In this document: in pieces, positions 21,645-32,800 of the stretch
Layout of the letters: each line of letters starts with the position of its first letter
Numbering within the stretch: position 1 is the stretch's first letter
Origin: Phymorhynchus buccinoides
Taxonomy: Eukaryota; Mollusca; Gastropoda; Neogastropoda; Raphitomidae
NCBI GenBank assembly: GCA_017654935.2
Contig: CM065690.1
Location: 989,357-1,053,356, forward strand
DNA: 64,000 nt
Reading direction: 5' to 3'
Translations under genes and position numbers: made by a program
The notes under the pieces: model-generated
The model's database searches: none
Told to the model about the DNA's origin: nothing
Seen by the model: only the letters and a program-made list of their open reading frames with translations

Positions 21645-21956
21645 GTAGAACACCATTGTAAATGACGTGTACATGACGACATCAGTTTGTGTGTGACGCA
21701 TTGTGCATTGTCAGTTCCAAGTAGAACACCATTGTGAATGACGTGTACATGACGACATCAGTTTGTGTGCGACGCATTGTGCATTGTCAGTCTCCAAGTA
21801 GAACACCATTGTGAATGACGTGTACATGACGACATCAGTTTGTGTGTGACGCATTGTGCATTGTCAGTCTCCAAGTAGAACACCATTGTGAATGACGTGT
21901 ACATGACGACATCAGTTTGTGTGTGACGCATTGTGCATTGTCAGTCTCCAAGTAGA
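21645..21956. repeat. 77-bp tandem repeat, 4 copies
   Basis: GTAGAACACCATTGT(A/G)AATG begins units at 21645, 21721, 21798 and 21875, with a partial fifth at 21952. Units are nearly identical, with CAGTTCCAA or CAGTCTCCAA at the junction. It lies about 100 bp downstream of the exon E donor. Confidence 0.9.
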
Positions 21957-22054
21957 AGTCTTAAATAAAGACGGAAATTTGGATAACAGTTTTTCTTTTT
22001 TCTTTTTTTTCTTTTTTGTTGTGCTAAAGTCTGTATTAAAGTTAACGCCCAGAC

Positions 22055-22162
22055 CTGAGGCTCTGTGTCCTTCTGTCGTTTCTTGGCGTTGACAGCCTCA
22101 GACACACCCAGGTTGAAGGCAGAGATCTTCTGCAGGTCGTGGCGCCGGGAAATGTGATGCTC
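22055..22162 (-). CDS. CCDC81: CCDC81-like gene, exon E
   Basis: Acceptor ATGTCACCAG, then exactly 36 codons in phase 0: EHHISRRHDLQKISAFNLG, VSEAVNAKKRQKDTEPQ, ending CAG|GTCTGG. The vertebrate parallel is TREQNQKNAAYNLGVAEAI. It is the only fully recognised internal exon here that lacks a duplicated junction close by. The frame is continuous with exon D before it and with the phase-0 start of exon F after it. Confidence 0.85.
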
Positions 22163-22690
22163 CTGGTGACATGACACAATGCAAGGACGACGGATAAGAA
22201 AATAATTCCTGAAAAATTAAGCGTTTTTTAAATATTCCTGATTCCTACTCAAAGGCAAATAAAAAGGAAACAAACAAAAAATGAGTGGTTGTCAGTTATG
22301 ATTAATAATAATAATAATAATAATCATCAGGCATCTGACGTCCAATCCTCTGAAAACCGCGGTAAAAGGGCCATCAAGGCCCCAGACTGAAGAGGGACAA
22401 CACTGAAATGAGTTCATAATATGACTGAAAAGGCTGAATAAAGTGAGAAACCACTTTAAAATGATAATTAATAGAAAAGATAACACTGAAAAAACAGGCA
22501 AAACCTCTAACAAGAGAAGCCAATCTTCTGTTAAAAACTCTTAATCCTCTGACAATTCTGATGCCTGATAATAATAATAGACTATTTAATTCACAGCCTT
22601 CTAGGTACATCATACTTTACAGCATTTTAATTTAAGAAACAAATTCATCCTAATGTTCTCATCACTTGCAACTCACACATTGAACACCAT
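22163..22690. other. intron sequence between exons E and D
   Basis: AT-rich, with a short (AAT)n at 22302-22323. Nothing coding is seen. Confidence 0.5.
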
Positions 22691-22771
22691 GCCACTACAG
22701 CCATGCTGCACACCCACACCCTCACACATACACACAAACATGCATGTGTGCATGCACACACACACACGGAC

Positions 22772-22849
22772 CTGCTCTCTCAGTATATCCTCAGCATCCC
22801 TCACGGTCTGATACTGTTGGAGCAGTCTCTCCTCCTCCTCCTCCTCCTC
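22772..22849 (-). CDS. CCDC81: extra in-frame copy of the exon D end
   Basis: On the minus strand, after a GA tract ending GACAG, a 78-nt stretch encodes seven E residues, then RLLQQYQTVRDAEDILREQ and CAG|GTCCGTG. It is a near-duplicate of the exon D tail RLIQQYQTMRDAEDILREQ with the same donor. Both edges are phase 0, so including it would add 26 residues without a frame change. Whether it is spliced in is unknown; it may be a cassette exon or a silent duplicate. Confidence 0.5.
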
Positions 22850-22911
22850 CTGTCTCTCTCTCTCTCTCTCCATCAACACACACACACACACACACAGACA
22901 CACACACGGAC

Positions 22912-23227
22912 CTGCTCTCTCAGTATATCCTCAGCATCCCTCATGGTCTGATACTGTTGGATCAGTCTCTCCTCCTCCTCCTCCCGTCTCTGTCTCTCTC
23001 TCAGTAAAGCTGACAGGCACATTTCGGCGCGCCCTCTGGTGGCAAAGATAGCACAACTCCTGGCCGGCCTGGGGGTGCCCGCAGGAGGATCCCGGAGGGG
23101 TGGGGGGCTTGGCGAACGTGACCCCCCTGTCCCCCCCGAAGGCGTCAGCGTTGTCTGCACTGGCAGAGCGTTGGAGGGGGGCACACTCCGGGGAGGGGTG
23201 GGGGGCTTGGTGGGATCCAGGCTCATG
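22912..23227 (-). CDS. CCDC81: CCDC81-like gene, exon D
   Basis: Acceptor TTCCTCTCCAG, then C (completing GG|C from exon C), then MSLDPTKPPTPP; the end reads REEEEERLIQQYQTM and RDAEDILREQ, CAG|GTCCGT, phase 0. As assembled, the 316 nt are open from end to end in one frame. However, the family hallmark AGQELCYLCHQRARRN (vertebrate AGQEMCYVCLQRAQRN), preceded by FAKPPTPPGSSCGHPQ, lies in another frame in the middle. Two compensating length changes, one near C/G homopolymers at about 23110-23190 and one in the short GA run at about 22990-23000, would explain this. Assembly indels are as likely as real ones. Confidence 0.75.
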
Positions 23228-23239
23228 CTGGAGAGGAAA

Positions 23240-23680
23240 GAAAGAATGAATGAATGAATCAGAATGAATGCAATGGAGATGAATGAATGAATGAATGAAT
23301 GGAGGGGTGGGGGGCTTGGTGGGATCCAGGCTCATGCTGAGAGGAAAGAAAGAAAATGAATGAATGAATGAATGAATGAATGAATGAATGAATGGAGGGG
23401 TGGGAGGCTTGGTGGGATCCAGGCTCATGCTGAGAGGAAAGAAAGAATGAATGAATGAATGAATGAATGAATGAATGAATGAATGAATGAATGAATGGAG
23501 GGGTGGGAGGCTTGGTGGGATCCAGGCTCATGCTGAGAGGAAAGAAAGAATGAATGAATGAATGAATGAATGAATGAATGAATGAATGAATGAATGAATG
23601 AATGAATGGAGGGGTGGGAGGCTTGGTGGGATCCAGGCTCATGCTGAGAGGAAAGAAAGAATGAATGAATGAATGAATTT
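23240..23680 (-). repeat. exon D acceptor array with (AATG)n spacers
   Basis: Four extra copies of the junction CCTCTCAG|CATGAGCCTG, plus the start of exon D (MSLDPTKPPTPP), at about 23330, 23423, 23526 and 23638, each separated by (AATG)n of growing length. Every unit keeps a pyrimidine tract and AG. The true acceptor at 23227 differs by one inserted base (CTCCAG instead of CTCAG). Confidence 0.85.
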
Positions 23681-23689
23681 ACGGTTTAT

Positions 23690-24170
23690 TCTGAATGAAA
23701 GAAAGAAAAGAAAAAAGGCAAGAAGAAAGAAAGGCGTGAGGATGGAATGCCACAAACGAGGGGTCCCAGAGAGTAGAAGCATCAGTCCCAAAATCACTGA
23801 ATTCTAGAGATAAGATGAGCACTCGCTGTCAGTTTTTAACTTTGAGGAAATGATAATAAAAGTCTTGGATGGCATATGTACTAACATTACAGTATGTTCA
23901 TTAGGGCAATGCGATATTTCTAACAGTTTATCACTGAAGACATCACTGCTCTTTAACTGAGAACAAGCTTCATGATTTATTAACATTTGTTGTTGTTGTT
24001 GCTTTCTTCACATGTTAACCATGTGTCTCTTTCATCACCCCTTTATTTTTTCTGTACTCGTTTTTTTTTTAAGAAGTAAAATTTCCCCAAACCCTTCTTT
24101 GATTTTCAGCCAAAATAGAATTTCCTAAAACAAAACGAGAGAGACCCCTAACATATTTTTTTCTTTCCAA
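23690..24170. other. AT-rich intron sequence
   Basis: No exon or element end is recognised; homopolymer T runs near 24060. Confidence 0.5.
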
Positions 24171-24171
24171 G

Positions 24172-24575
24172 TCTGTTGAATTTCTCTCTGAATTAACAAT
24201 CCCCCAAATAAGTGTTGCCACCCTTTACAGAGCCTCTTTCCTTCATCATTCTACCCATGTCTGTTGGATTTCTCTTTGAATTAACAATCTGTTGCCACCC
24301 TTTACAGAGCCTCTTTCCTTCATCATTCTACTCACGTCTGTTGAATTTCTCTCTGAATTAACAATCTGTTGCCACCCTTTACAGAGCCTCTTTCCTTCAT
24401 CATTCTACTCACGTCTGTTGAATTTCTCTTTGAATTAACAATCTGTTGCCACCCTTTACAGAGCCTCTTTCCTTCATCATTCTACTCACGTCTGTTGAAT
24501 TTCTCTCTGAATTAACAATCTGTTACAACCCTTTACAGAGCCTCTTTCCTTCATCATTCTACTCATGTTTGTTGG
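24172..24575. repeat. second 77-bp tandem repeat, 5 copies
   Basis: The junction motif GTTGCCACCCTTTACAGAGC occurs at 24214, 24291, 24368 and 24445, with GTTACAACCC at 24522. The sequence is unrelated to the other 77-bp array but partly resembles the end of the dispersed repeat near 16375-16410. Confidence 0.9.
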
Positions 24576-24589
24576 ATTTCTTTCAAAAT

Positions 24590-24695
24590 TGTTTTGCTGT
24601 CCCATCTTCTGGGCCATACAGTGGCGTTGCTCCCACGCCGCTCATTCCGAATCCTAATTCGCAGCCACACCTGTTTCTTTCCAAATGAACACCCC
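24590..24695 (-). repeat. end of dispersed repeat, opposite orientation
   Basis: Reverse complement match to 18545-18635 with about ten differences. It stops 10 bp before the exon C donor. Confidence 0.65.
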
Positions 24696-24706
24696 ACTGT
24701 CCTCAC

Positions 24707-24869
24707 CCAGGCACGAAGTCGCCAGGAGGCAGCGGAGAGAACTTGGAGAGGCCCGGAGCAGCCGGAGCTGAAGTGTTGAAGTCCTCCATCAGGGACACTC
24801 CTGATGCCTTGGCTAGAGGGAGAGCTGTTCTGGACATGGCTCGACTGCCAGACATCTCCTTCCTCTCCA
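24707..24869 (-). CDS. CCDC81: CCDC81-like gene, exon C
   Basis: Acceptor CTCTCTCTACAG, then TG completing a codon, then ERKEMSGSRAMSRTALPLAK, ASGVSLMEDFNTSAPAAPG and LSKFSPLPPGDFVP plus GG, donor GG|GTGAGG, phase 2. RTALPLAKASGVSLMEDF parallels vertebrate RQALFPAKVTNVSLLEKF, the linker between the HU domains and the cysteine motif. The 163 nt equal 2 plus 53 codons plus 2, in agreement with exons B and D. The acceptor half of the exon is duplicated in tandem just upstream. Confidence 0.8.
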
Positions 24870-25245
24870 CTGTAGAGAGAGAGAAATAGGGTGACATTAA
24901 TACATAGTGAATGATCATCTCCATCAAGGACACTCCTGATACCTTGGCCAGGAGCAGGGCTGTTCTGGACATGGCTCGACTGCCGGACATCTCCTTCCTC
25001 TCCACTGTAGAGAGAGAGACATAGGGTGACATTAGTACATCATGAATGATCATCTCCATCAGGGACACTCCTGATGCCTTGGCCAGGGGGAGAGCTGTTC
25101 TGGACATGGCTCGACTGCCGGACATCTCCTTCCTCTCCACTGTAGAGAGAGAGAGAGAAATAGGGTGACATTAATACATAGTGAATGATCATCTCCATCA
25201 AGGACACTCCTGATGCCTTGGCTAGAGGCAGAGCTGTTGTGGGTA
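24870..25245 (-). repeat. exon C acceptor repeat, 3 extra copies of about 135 bp
   Basis: CTCCATCA(G/A)GGACACTCC recurs at 24784 (true exon), 24919, 25054 and 25193. Two of the extra units have CTCTCTACAG|TGGAGAGG, the coding start as far as GVSLME, then MIIH.VLMSPY-type intron sequence; the outermost unit is cut off at about 25245. Period 135, 135 and 139 bp; the last includes two extra GA pairs. Confidence 0.85.
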
Positions 25246-25498
25246 CTTTCAAACACCGAAACGGAAATCGAAACGGACTCAAGCTGAGATTTGTTTCAAG
25301 GATCTAGCTAGAAATGTTGTGTGCCCATGCCGGCACATGAGTATGCATCATAATTGTATATATATAAAGCTACGGTACCAACAAAAAGACAGCTCAAAAT
25401 GTGAAAATCATAGCGATAAAAAAAAAGGAAGAATATCAAAAACAAACGAAAAACGTTTAAAACGGATGATTGCTTTTCCCCTTTTATCCTGTAACCGC

Positions 25499-25935
25499 TT
25501 TCACTGGTCACGCAGTTTATGATCGACACAGAACAGCTTTCACTGGTCACGCAGTTTATGATCGACACAGAACAGCTTAGGACACCCGACATTCTCTTTC
25601 ACTGGTCACGCAGTTTATGATCGACACAGAACAGCTTTCACTGGTCACGCAGTTTATGATCGACACAGAACAGCTTAAGACAGCCGACATTCTCTTTCAC
25701 TGGTTACGCAGTTTATGATCGACACAGAACAGCTTAAGACAGCCGACATTCTCTTTCACTGGTTACGCAGTTTATGATCGACACAGAACAGCTTAAGAGA
25801 ACCGACATTCTCTTTCACTGGTTACGCAGTTTATGATCGACACAGAACAGCTTAAGACAGCCGACATTCTCTTTCACTGGTTACGCAGTTTATGATCGAC
25901 ACAGAACAGCTTAAGACAGCCGACATTCTCTTGTA
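25499..25935. repeat. 58-bp tandem repeat, 8 copies
   Basis: Units begin TTCACTGGT(C/T)ACGCAGTTT and end AGC(C)GACATTCTC. The first and third repeats are followed by a shortened unit of about 38 bp. It lies in the B-C intron. Confidence 0.85.
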
Positions 25936-26065
25936 TTGAAAAAATCAATTAAAAAATCCTCCTTATATTGCTGGATTTTGTTTATTTTGTTGGGCCAGAA
26001 CGTTTATATTCATGTTACAAAAAGTGTCGCTTAAATGATATAATTTTTATCAGGGATCCTGTATA

Positions 26066-26335
<270 letters not shown>

Positions 26336-26569
26336 GGGCAGTGTGTGTACGCATGTATTGGTGCATTCCTTCCTGCTGCTTGTTGACATTTTCATTAGTT
26401 TCTGCGAGGGTGAGGTGTTATCAGAGAGTGACAGTGCTAGTGAACGAGGGTGGATGTCTCTGTGAGTGAGAATCATGTTATTTTTGTTACTTTATTTCTT
26501 TGCATTGGAATGTTGGTAGTAGTATGACTTTCTTGCTGATTTTAATGCATGTTTTTCATCTTCCAATGT

Positions 26570-26660
26570 TGCTTTTGTAAAGCGCATCGAGCATACTACT
26601 GTATGGATTTTAGCGCTATATGAAATAAACATTATTATTATTATTATAATTATTATTATT
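26570..26660 (+). mobile_element. SINE-type 3' tail with (ATT)n
   Basis: TTGTAAAGCGCATCGAGCAT, then TTTTAGCGCTATATGAAATA and (ATT)n. A diverged relative of 6975-7085. It abuts the exon B donor. Confidence 0.55.
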
Positions 26661-26674
26661 ATGATTATTATTAC

Positions 26675-26905
26675 CGCAGGAAAAAGAGTGCCTGGCTAGC
26701 TTGGATCTGCTAGAGCGCCGGGACACGCGGTTCATAGCACCGGATCTCAGCACAGATCCTACACTAGATCTGGATCCTACACTAGATCTGGATCCTACAC
26801 CGGATCTGGATCCAGGTCCCATGGGTTTCAGTTTGCGTTGTCCGTTAGGATTCCAGTCGATTTTACGATACCACTCCGACGAATACATCTTCTTCTTCTT
26901 CTGCC
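26675..26905 (-). CDS. CCDC81: CCDC81-like gene, probable exon B
   Basis: The minus strand is open through KKKKMYSSEWYRKIDWNPN, GQRKLKPMGPGSRS, a threefold 18-bp repeat (GSRSSV type), then MNRVSRRSSRSKLARHSFSC and G|GTAATAA, phase 1. The donor phase matches exon C. It is a basic, low-complexity linker, and I find no clear vertebrate counterpart. The 5' edge is uncertain: 26905 is chosen because it restores the phase with exon A, but no good pyrimidine tract is present and upstream alternatives near 26920-26965 stay open. Another exon may lie between A and B. Confidence 0.5.
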
Positions 26906-26949
26906 CTCGACTCGATAGCCACTTTTTGTTCAAAGTCAGTTTGCAGTGA

Positions 26950-27770
26950 ATCGTTCTGATGCAGACCTGATGTAAGTCACTTTGGTATCAATGTTAAGTG
27001 GATAATGTTTCTGACAGTTGTATATAAGAACCTTATCTCAATCTCTGACAAAAACAAATCCTTTTGATCACAGTTTTATCTTGTTCTCTGCAATGTAATC
27101 CAACGTTTTAAAAATCTTGACAACAAAGTTAATTTTTTCTTGACATCTCAATTTCCATACAGTAATCTAATTATCTGAAAATCTTTCCAGCAAACGTCAT
27201 TTTATTTTCCACTTTCTTTCCCAGATTTTGGTTTTTGTAATTCTTTCATAGCATTTTCAATTTTGCATGAAACTGGTTCCTTGACAGAGGTACCCACTAC
27301 AAGACACACACAGCGGCTGAAGTTAACAGCGCTGGAAAAAACAGATGGCAGAAGATTGAACATTGAGACTGAGAGATATCTTAAATCTTTGTTTTCTTTG
27401 CTTTTCTTCTACATTTTCACAATCAAGTCTAACTTATTCACACCTATGCTTCACTAACACGTCATAACCACTTTAAAGAAAAGTGACAAATGACAATGTG
27501 TAAATACATAAACTAGAAACTGTAGAAAGCCGGTTAAGGCTATGACCACAATATATTTTTGTTTTTTGTTTGTTCGTTTTTTGTTTAAATTAAACAGCTT
27601 GAAGCTAAAAGACCCCAAAAAGCATTGATGCCCGAATACTTTTTTAACCCCAGTTTTCTTTCACAAAATAACTCCGCTGGGTTGTAAACGAAACGCGAAA
27701 GAAAAAAGGACGTCCAGCACAGAGGTTACAAGGAGCTCTCTATGACTAAAGACAGAGACGGACTGGCCAG
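26950..27770. other. AT-rich intron sequence, nothing recognised
   Basis: No junction-bounded open frame or terminal repeat was found on either strand. Confidence 0.45.
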
Positions 27771-27968
27771 TGGGCCATAACCAACAACACAGCGACACCA
27801 TGACGACCATCGCTAGGACACCAGGGCCTGAATTATAGATACCCCTTATCTCAGGTCATCCAAGACAGTGGTCACACTTCAGCCTGCCGTATGGCCCCGG
27901 GCTGGAAGGGTCTGTGAGGCAGCGTGTTACCTAGCATTGCGCACCCGTCTCTAGACTACTGAGTCTAG
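27771..27968. repeat. possible dispersed repeat
   Basis: GC-richer block (GGACTGGCCAGTGGGCCATA to CTCTAGACTACTGAGTCTAG) unlike its AT-rich surroundings, ending exactly where the next array begins. No second copy in the window, so this is tentative. Confidence 0.3.
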
Positions 27969-29495
27969 GTGTCCCCAATTTTGTTTCTATGTGTCCCCAT
28001 CTCTATGTGTCCCCATCTGTATGTGTCCCTGTTTCTATGTGTCCCCAATTTTGTCTCTATGTGTCCCCATCTCTGTGTCCCTGCTCTGTGTGTCCCCAAT
28101 TTTGTCTCTATGTGTCCCCATCTCTATGTGTCCCTGTTTCTGTGTGTCCATAATTTTGTCTCTATGTGTCCCCATCTCTATGTGTCCCCGCTCTATGTGT
28201 CCCCAATTTTGTCTCTATGTGTCCCCCCATCTCTATGTGCCCCTGTTTCTGTATGTCCATAATTTTGTCTCTATGTGCCCCCATCTCTATGTGTCCCCAT
28301 CTCTATGTGTCCCTGTCTCTATGTGTCCCCAATTTTCTCTATGTGTCCCTGCTCTGTGTGTCCATAATTTTGTCTCTATGTGTCCCCATCTCTATGTGTC
28401 CCCATCTATATGTGTCCCCATCTATATGTGTCCCTGCTTTGTGTGTCCATCATTTTGTCTCTATGTGTCCCCATCTCTATGTGTCCCCATCTCTATGTGT
28501 CCCCATCTCTATGTTTCCCCATCTCTATGTGTCCCTGCTTTGTGTGTCCATCATTTTGTCTCTATGTGTCCCAATCTCTATGTGTCCCCATCTCTATGTG
28601 TCCCCATCTCTATGTGTCCCCATCTCTACATCTCTATGTGTCCCCATCTCTATGTGTCCCTGCTTTGTGTGCCCATAATGTTGTCTCTATGTGTCCCCAT
28701 CTCTATGTGTCCCCATCTCTATGTGTCCCCCATCTCTGTGTCCCTGTCTCTGTGTGCCCATAATGTTGTCTCTATGTGTCCCCATCTCTATGTGTCCCCA
28801 TCTCTATGTGTCCCTGCTCTGTGTCCCCATAATGTTGTCTCTATGTGTCCCCATCTCTATGTGTCCCCATCTCTATGTGTCCCCATCTCTATGTGTCCCC
28901 TGCTTTGTGTGTCCCTGCTCTGTGTGTCCCTGTCTCTGTGTGTCCCTGCTCTGTGTGTCCCCATCTCTATGTGTCCCCATCTCTATATGTGTCCCCATCT
29001 CTATGTGTCCCCATCTCTATGTGTCCCCCATCTCTATGTGTCCCCATCTCTATGTGTCCCTGCTTTGTGTGCCCATAATGTGGTCTCTATGTGTCCCCAT
29101 CTCTATGTGTCCCCATCTCTATGTGTCCCTGCTTTGTGTGCCCATAATGTTGTCTCTATGTGTCCCCATCTCTATGTGTCCCCATCTCTATGTGTCCCCA
29201 TCTCTATGTGTCCCCATCTCTATGTGTCCCCATCTCTATGTGTCCCTGCTTTGTGTGCCCATAATGTGGTCTCTATGTGTCCCCATCTCTATGTGTCCCC
29301 ATCTCTATGTGTCCCCATCTCTATGTGTCCCCATCTCTATGTGTCCCTGCTTTGTGTGTCCATAATTTTGTCTCTATGTGTCCCCATCTCTATGTGTCCC
29401 CATCTCTATGTGTCCCCATCTCTATGTGTCCCCATCTCTATGTGTCCCCATCTCTATGTGTCCCTGCTCTGTGTGTCCATAATTTGGTCTCTATT
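27969..29495. repeat. 16-bp minisatellite, about 95 copies
   Basis: The unit TGTCCCCATCTCTATG is interspersed with higher-order variants such as TGTCCCTGCTTTGTGTG and CATAATGTTGTCTC. The 600-codon open frame (PHLYVSPSLCVPI pattern) exists because the unit contains no stop in any forward frame. Confidence 0.95.
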
Positions 29496-29929
29496 TCCCA
29501 ACAACAACATGGTAATACAAAAGCTGTATGGCTGTAACATCATGATCTATGATCTATTCATTCAGCAAAAGCATAAGAAAGATAAGGGTTTTGAAAGCAA
29601 TAATGATAACAAAATGGATGTGCATCGCACACAAAATATCTGTGTGCATAAACAACAAAAACAATTATGTGCGCGCACACACTCACACATAAATCAAGAG
29701 AAAAGCATATTTTTAAACAGAAACAATTTTCAAACAAAAATCAAGAGAAAAGCATGTTTTAAAAACAAAAATAATTGTCAATCATCCAGTTGACAAAAAA
29801 ACAAAAATACACGCAGGCAATGTCCATAAACTTCAAACAATGTTGTTATTTTTGTATATTTGTGTACTTCTTTTTATTCCACAAAATGTTGAACAAAACG
29901 TGTCAATAACTTCTTCTTCTTTCGCGTTC
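29496..29929. other. AT-rich sequence with a doubled motif
   Basis: AATCAAGAGAAAAGCAT occurs twice (29693 and 29739). No gene seen. Confidence 0.4.
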
Positions 29930-30250
29930 CCGGGCCATAAGGCCATAATGGGTACGTATGTGTCCGTTTTTCCAGTTTTCACTGGTCTCCTCGCGGCATC
30001 CAGCCGACACATTCCGATTTCGGAGGAGCTCAAAGGAGAAAACTATAAATATGGAAGATTTTTTTTCTAAAAAAGGCAAGAGAATAGGCCCCAAAGACAG
30101 AAAGATAGTAGATGACACAAAGCAAGGAAAAAAGGCGGAGTCAAAGAGAGAGACAGATTAAAGGAAGTTACAAGCACAGAACTTCCAGAAGGTGGGGGAA
30201 CCTGTTTGTACGGAAGACCCACCCCGGTATCCCTACGAGGGTGTGTCAAT
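29930..30250. repeat. dispersed repeat, second copy
   Basis: Relative of 1-215. It starts GGCCATAAGGCCATAATGGG and includes CACATTCCGATTTCGGAGGA and GAACTTCCAGAAGGTGGGGG. Confidence 0.5.
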
Positions 30251-30429
30251 AACAATTCCTACAGAAAACTGTTTTGTAACATTTCGGTTCTCTCTTTCAC
30301 ACACTATCGACTGAATTTTAACAAAGAAAAAACCCCCACATTGAACGCTTGCAGACAAACAAAAGCTTCGTAGTTTTCTCTTTTGAATCTTTCTGTTTTG
30401 ACAGCTTAGGAACAAAAAGGAACAAAAGC

Positions 30430-30987
30430 GACAGACAGACAGACAGACACACAGACAGACAGACAGACAGACAGACACGTTGCCAACGGAAGAGAAAGCT
30501 TTGTTTCTTTTTGCTTCTACCCTGGCAGAATATTGATGAGGCGATGGTTGATAGAAGCAAGGAGAGAGGAGAGCGTTGCTGATAGGAAGCAGAGTGTTTA
30601 TTGCCTGTTCTTTATGAGGCCTCCGTGAAATATGCATGGAACTCCAAGGGGGGTGTCTCTGTTATGGCCTCTTCATCTTTTCACGCCATCTTTGTAGGCA
30701 TGGATGCAGGCACTCGAGAATACAAAGACTCAGGCCAACATACCTAGCATGTAGAAACACACTCACATACTCTCTCTCTCTGCCTGTCGATCTGTCTCTC
30801 TCTCTCTGCCTGTCGATCTGTCTCTCTCTCTATGCCTGTCAATCTGTCTCTCTCTCTATGCCTGTCGATCTGTCTCTCTCTCTATGCCTGTCGATCTGTC
30901 TCTCTCTCTATGCCTGTCGATCTGTCTCTCTCTCTATGCCTGTCGATCTGTCTCTCTCTCTCTCGGATGGTTTATTTCTCATCATGG

Positions 30988-31034
<47 letters not shown>

Positions 31035-31260
31035 AAACTCTCACCATCCATCTTTTTTGGCATGTAGACATCGTCTGTCTCATCTCAACCTCTCTTTCTG
31101 TCTGTCTTTGTCTCACTCTCTGTCTATTCCTCTCTGCCTGTCTTTGTCTCACTCTCTGTCTATTCCTCTCTGTCTGTCTTTGTCTCACTCTCTGTCTATT
31201 CCTCTCTGTCTGTCTTTGTCTCACTCTCTGTCTATTCCTCTCTGCCTGTCTGTCTGTTAT
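30430..31260. repeat. (ACAG)n and CT-rich short arrays
   Basis: (ACAG)n at 30431-30477. From about 30780, seven units of roughly 26 bp (ATGCCTGTCGATCTGTCTCT). From about 31095, four units of TCTGTCTTTGTCTCACTCTC plus TGTCTATTCCTC. 30478-30780 is unremarkable. No exon seen. Confidence 0.8.
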
Positions 31261-31489
31261 TATAACTTTGTTATTGCTAAATTATTAACAAGTTTTGTAT
31301 TTACCTTATTTCATGTTTCCTCTCTCTCTCTCTTTTGTGTGTGTGAGAGAGAGGGGGGAGGGGGAGGGAGAGACTGATGGTTTTGTTGTCACATCTATTT
31401 TTTCTTCTTAATGGATACTTGTTCAATAATTATTTTTGCATGCTTCATTATTTTTGTGTTGAATATATTGATTTTCTTGCATGTTTGTT

Positions 31490-31566
31490 TGAGGGCAAGA
31501 TGTAAAAAGCCCATTGTGTGCTTACTCTTTTTCCCTGAGTAAAAAAGTTTTGTTCGTTCGTTCTGT
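31490..31566 (+). mobile_element. LINE-type 3' tail fragment with (GTTC)n
   Basis: GGCAAGATGTAAAAAGCCCA, then CTTTTTCCCTGAGTAAAAAAG and TTTTGTTCGTTCGTTC look like a non-LTR retrotransposon 3' terminus with a short tandem tail. No coding part is present. Confidence 0.45.
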
Positions 31567-31969
31567 TCTTCTCACCCACCACCCCCCTCTCTCCCTGTCT
31601 CTCTCACTGGCTATCATTGAAATCATCCATGAATTTCTTTGGCATGCAGATATCAGTCCGTTTCTATCTGTCTCTCTCTCTCTCTCTGACTTATCCTTTT
31701 TACCCTCAATAAAACATTAATATTTCGTATCTTTCTCTCTCTCTCTCTCTCTCTGTCTATCTCTTTCTGTCTGTGTTCTCTCTCTCTCACTCTCTATACT
31801 TCATATATATACATTATCTGCAATGTTAAAAATTTGGGACTTTACTGTTGCACTGCCTCCGGGCATTGTCTCCAGGATCGTTCCCACCATCTTTATATCT
31901 ACTAATGCCCCATGTGTATCTGTTCCAGACCGGAGGACATATTTTCATTCACTCTCTCTGTCTCTCTCT

Positions 31970-32800
31970 CACTCACCGTCATTCAAATCCTCCACATCAG
32001 GTGGTTCCTGTCTCTCTCTGTCTCCCTATCTGTCTCTCTCTCTCTGTGTCTTCCCTCACCTATCTCTCTCACACACTAACACACTCACCGTCATTCAAAT
32101 CCTCCACATCAGGTGGTTCCTGTCTCTCTCTCTGTCTCCCTATCTGTCTCTCTCTCTCTCTGTGTCTCTTTCCCTCTCTCTCTCTCTCACACACACAAAC
32201 ACACTCACCGTCATTCAAGTCCTCCACATCAGGTGGTTCCTGTCTCTCTCTCTGTCTCCCTATCTGTCTCTCTCTCTCTGTGTTTCCCACCTCTCTCTCT
32301 CTCTCACACAAACACCCTCACCGTCATTCAAATCCTCCACATCAGGTGGTTCCTGTCTCTCTCTCTGTCTCCCTATCTGTCTCTCTCTCTCTGTGTTTCC
32401 CACCTCTCTCTCTCTCACACTAACACACTCACCGTCATTCAAGTCCTCCACATCAGGTGGTTCCTGTCTCTCTCTGTCTCCCTATCTGTCTCTCTCTCTC
32501 TGTGTTTCCCACCTCTCTCTCTCTCTCACACAAACACACTCACCGTCATTCAAGTCCTCCATTATTTTCTTGGGCATGTACACATCGGGGTGTTCCTGCC
32601 TCCCTCTGTCAATGTCTGTCTCTGTCTGTCTCTCTCTCTCTCTCTGTGTCTCACTCACCGTCATTCAAGTCCTCCATTATTTTCTTGGGCACGTACACAT
32701 CGGGGGGTTCCTGCCTCCCTCTGTCAATGTCTGTCTCCCTCTCTCTCTCTGTGTCTCACTCACCGTCATTCAAGTCCTCCATTATTTTCTTGGGCATGGA
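31970..32800 (-). repeat. older block of exon A end repeats
   Basis: Five units on the left encode QEPPDVEDLND and a donor G|GTGAGTGTG; they lack seven codons (YMPKKIM). The units nearest 32560-32790 carry the full YMPKKIMEDLND. Units are about 105-120 bp because a longer CT and AC spacer lies between them. This is a diverged, probably ancestral part of the main array. Confidence 0.8.

Noticed and set aside
27991..29793. 600-codon plus-strand open frame with PHLYVSPSLCVPI repeats
   Set aside because: It is generated by the 16-bp unit, which has no stop in any forward frame; no splice sites, start context or conserved domain.
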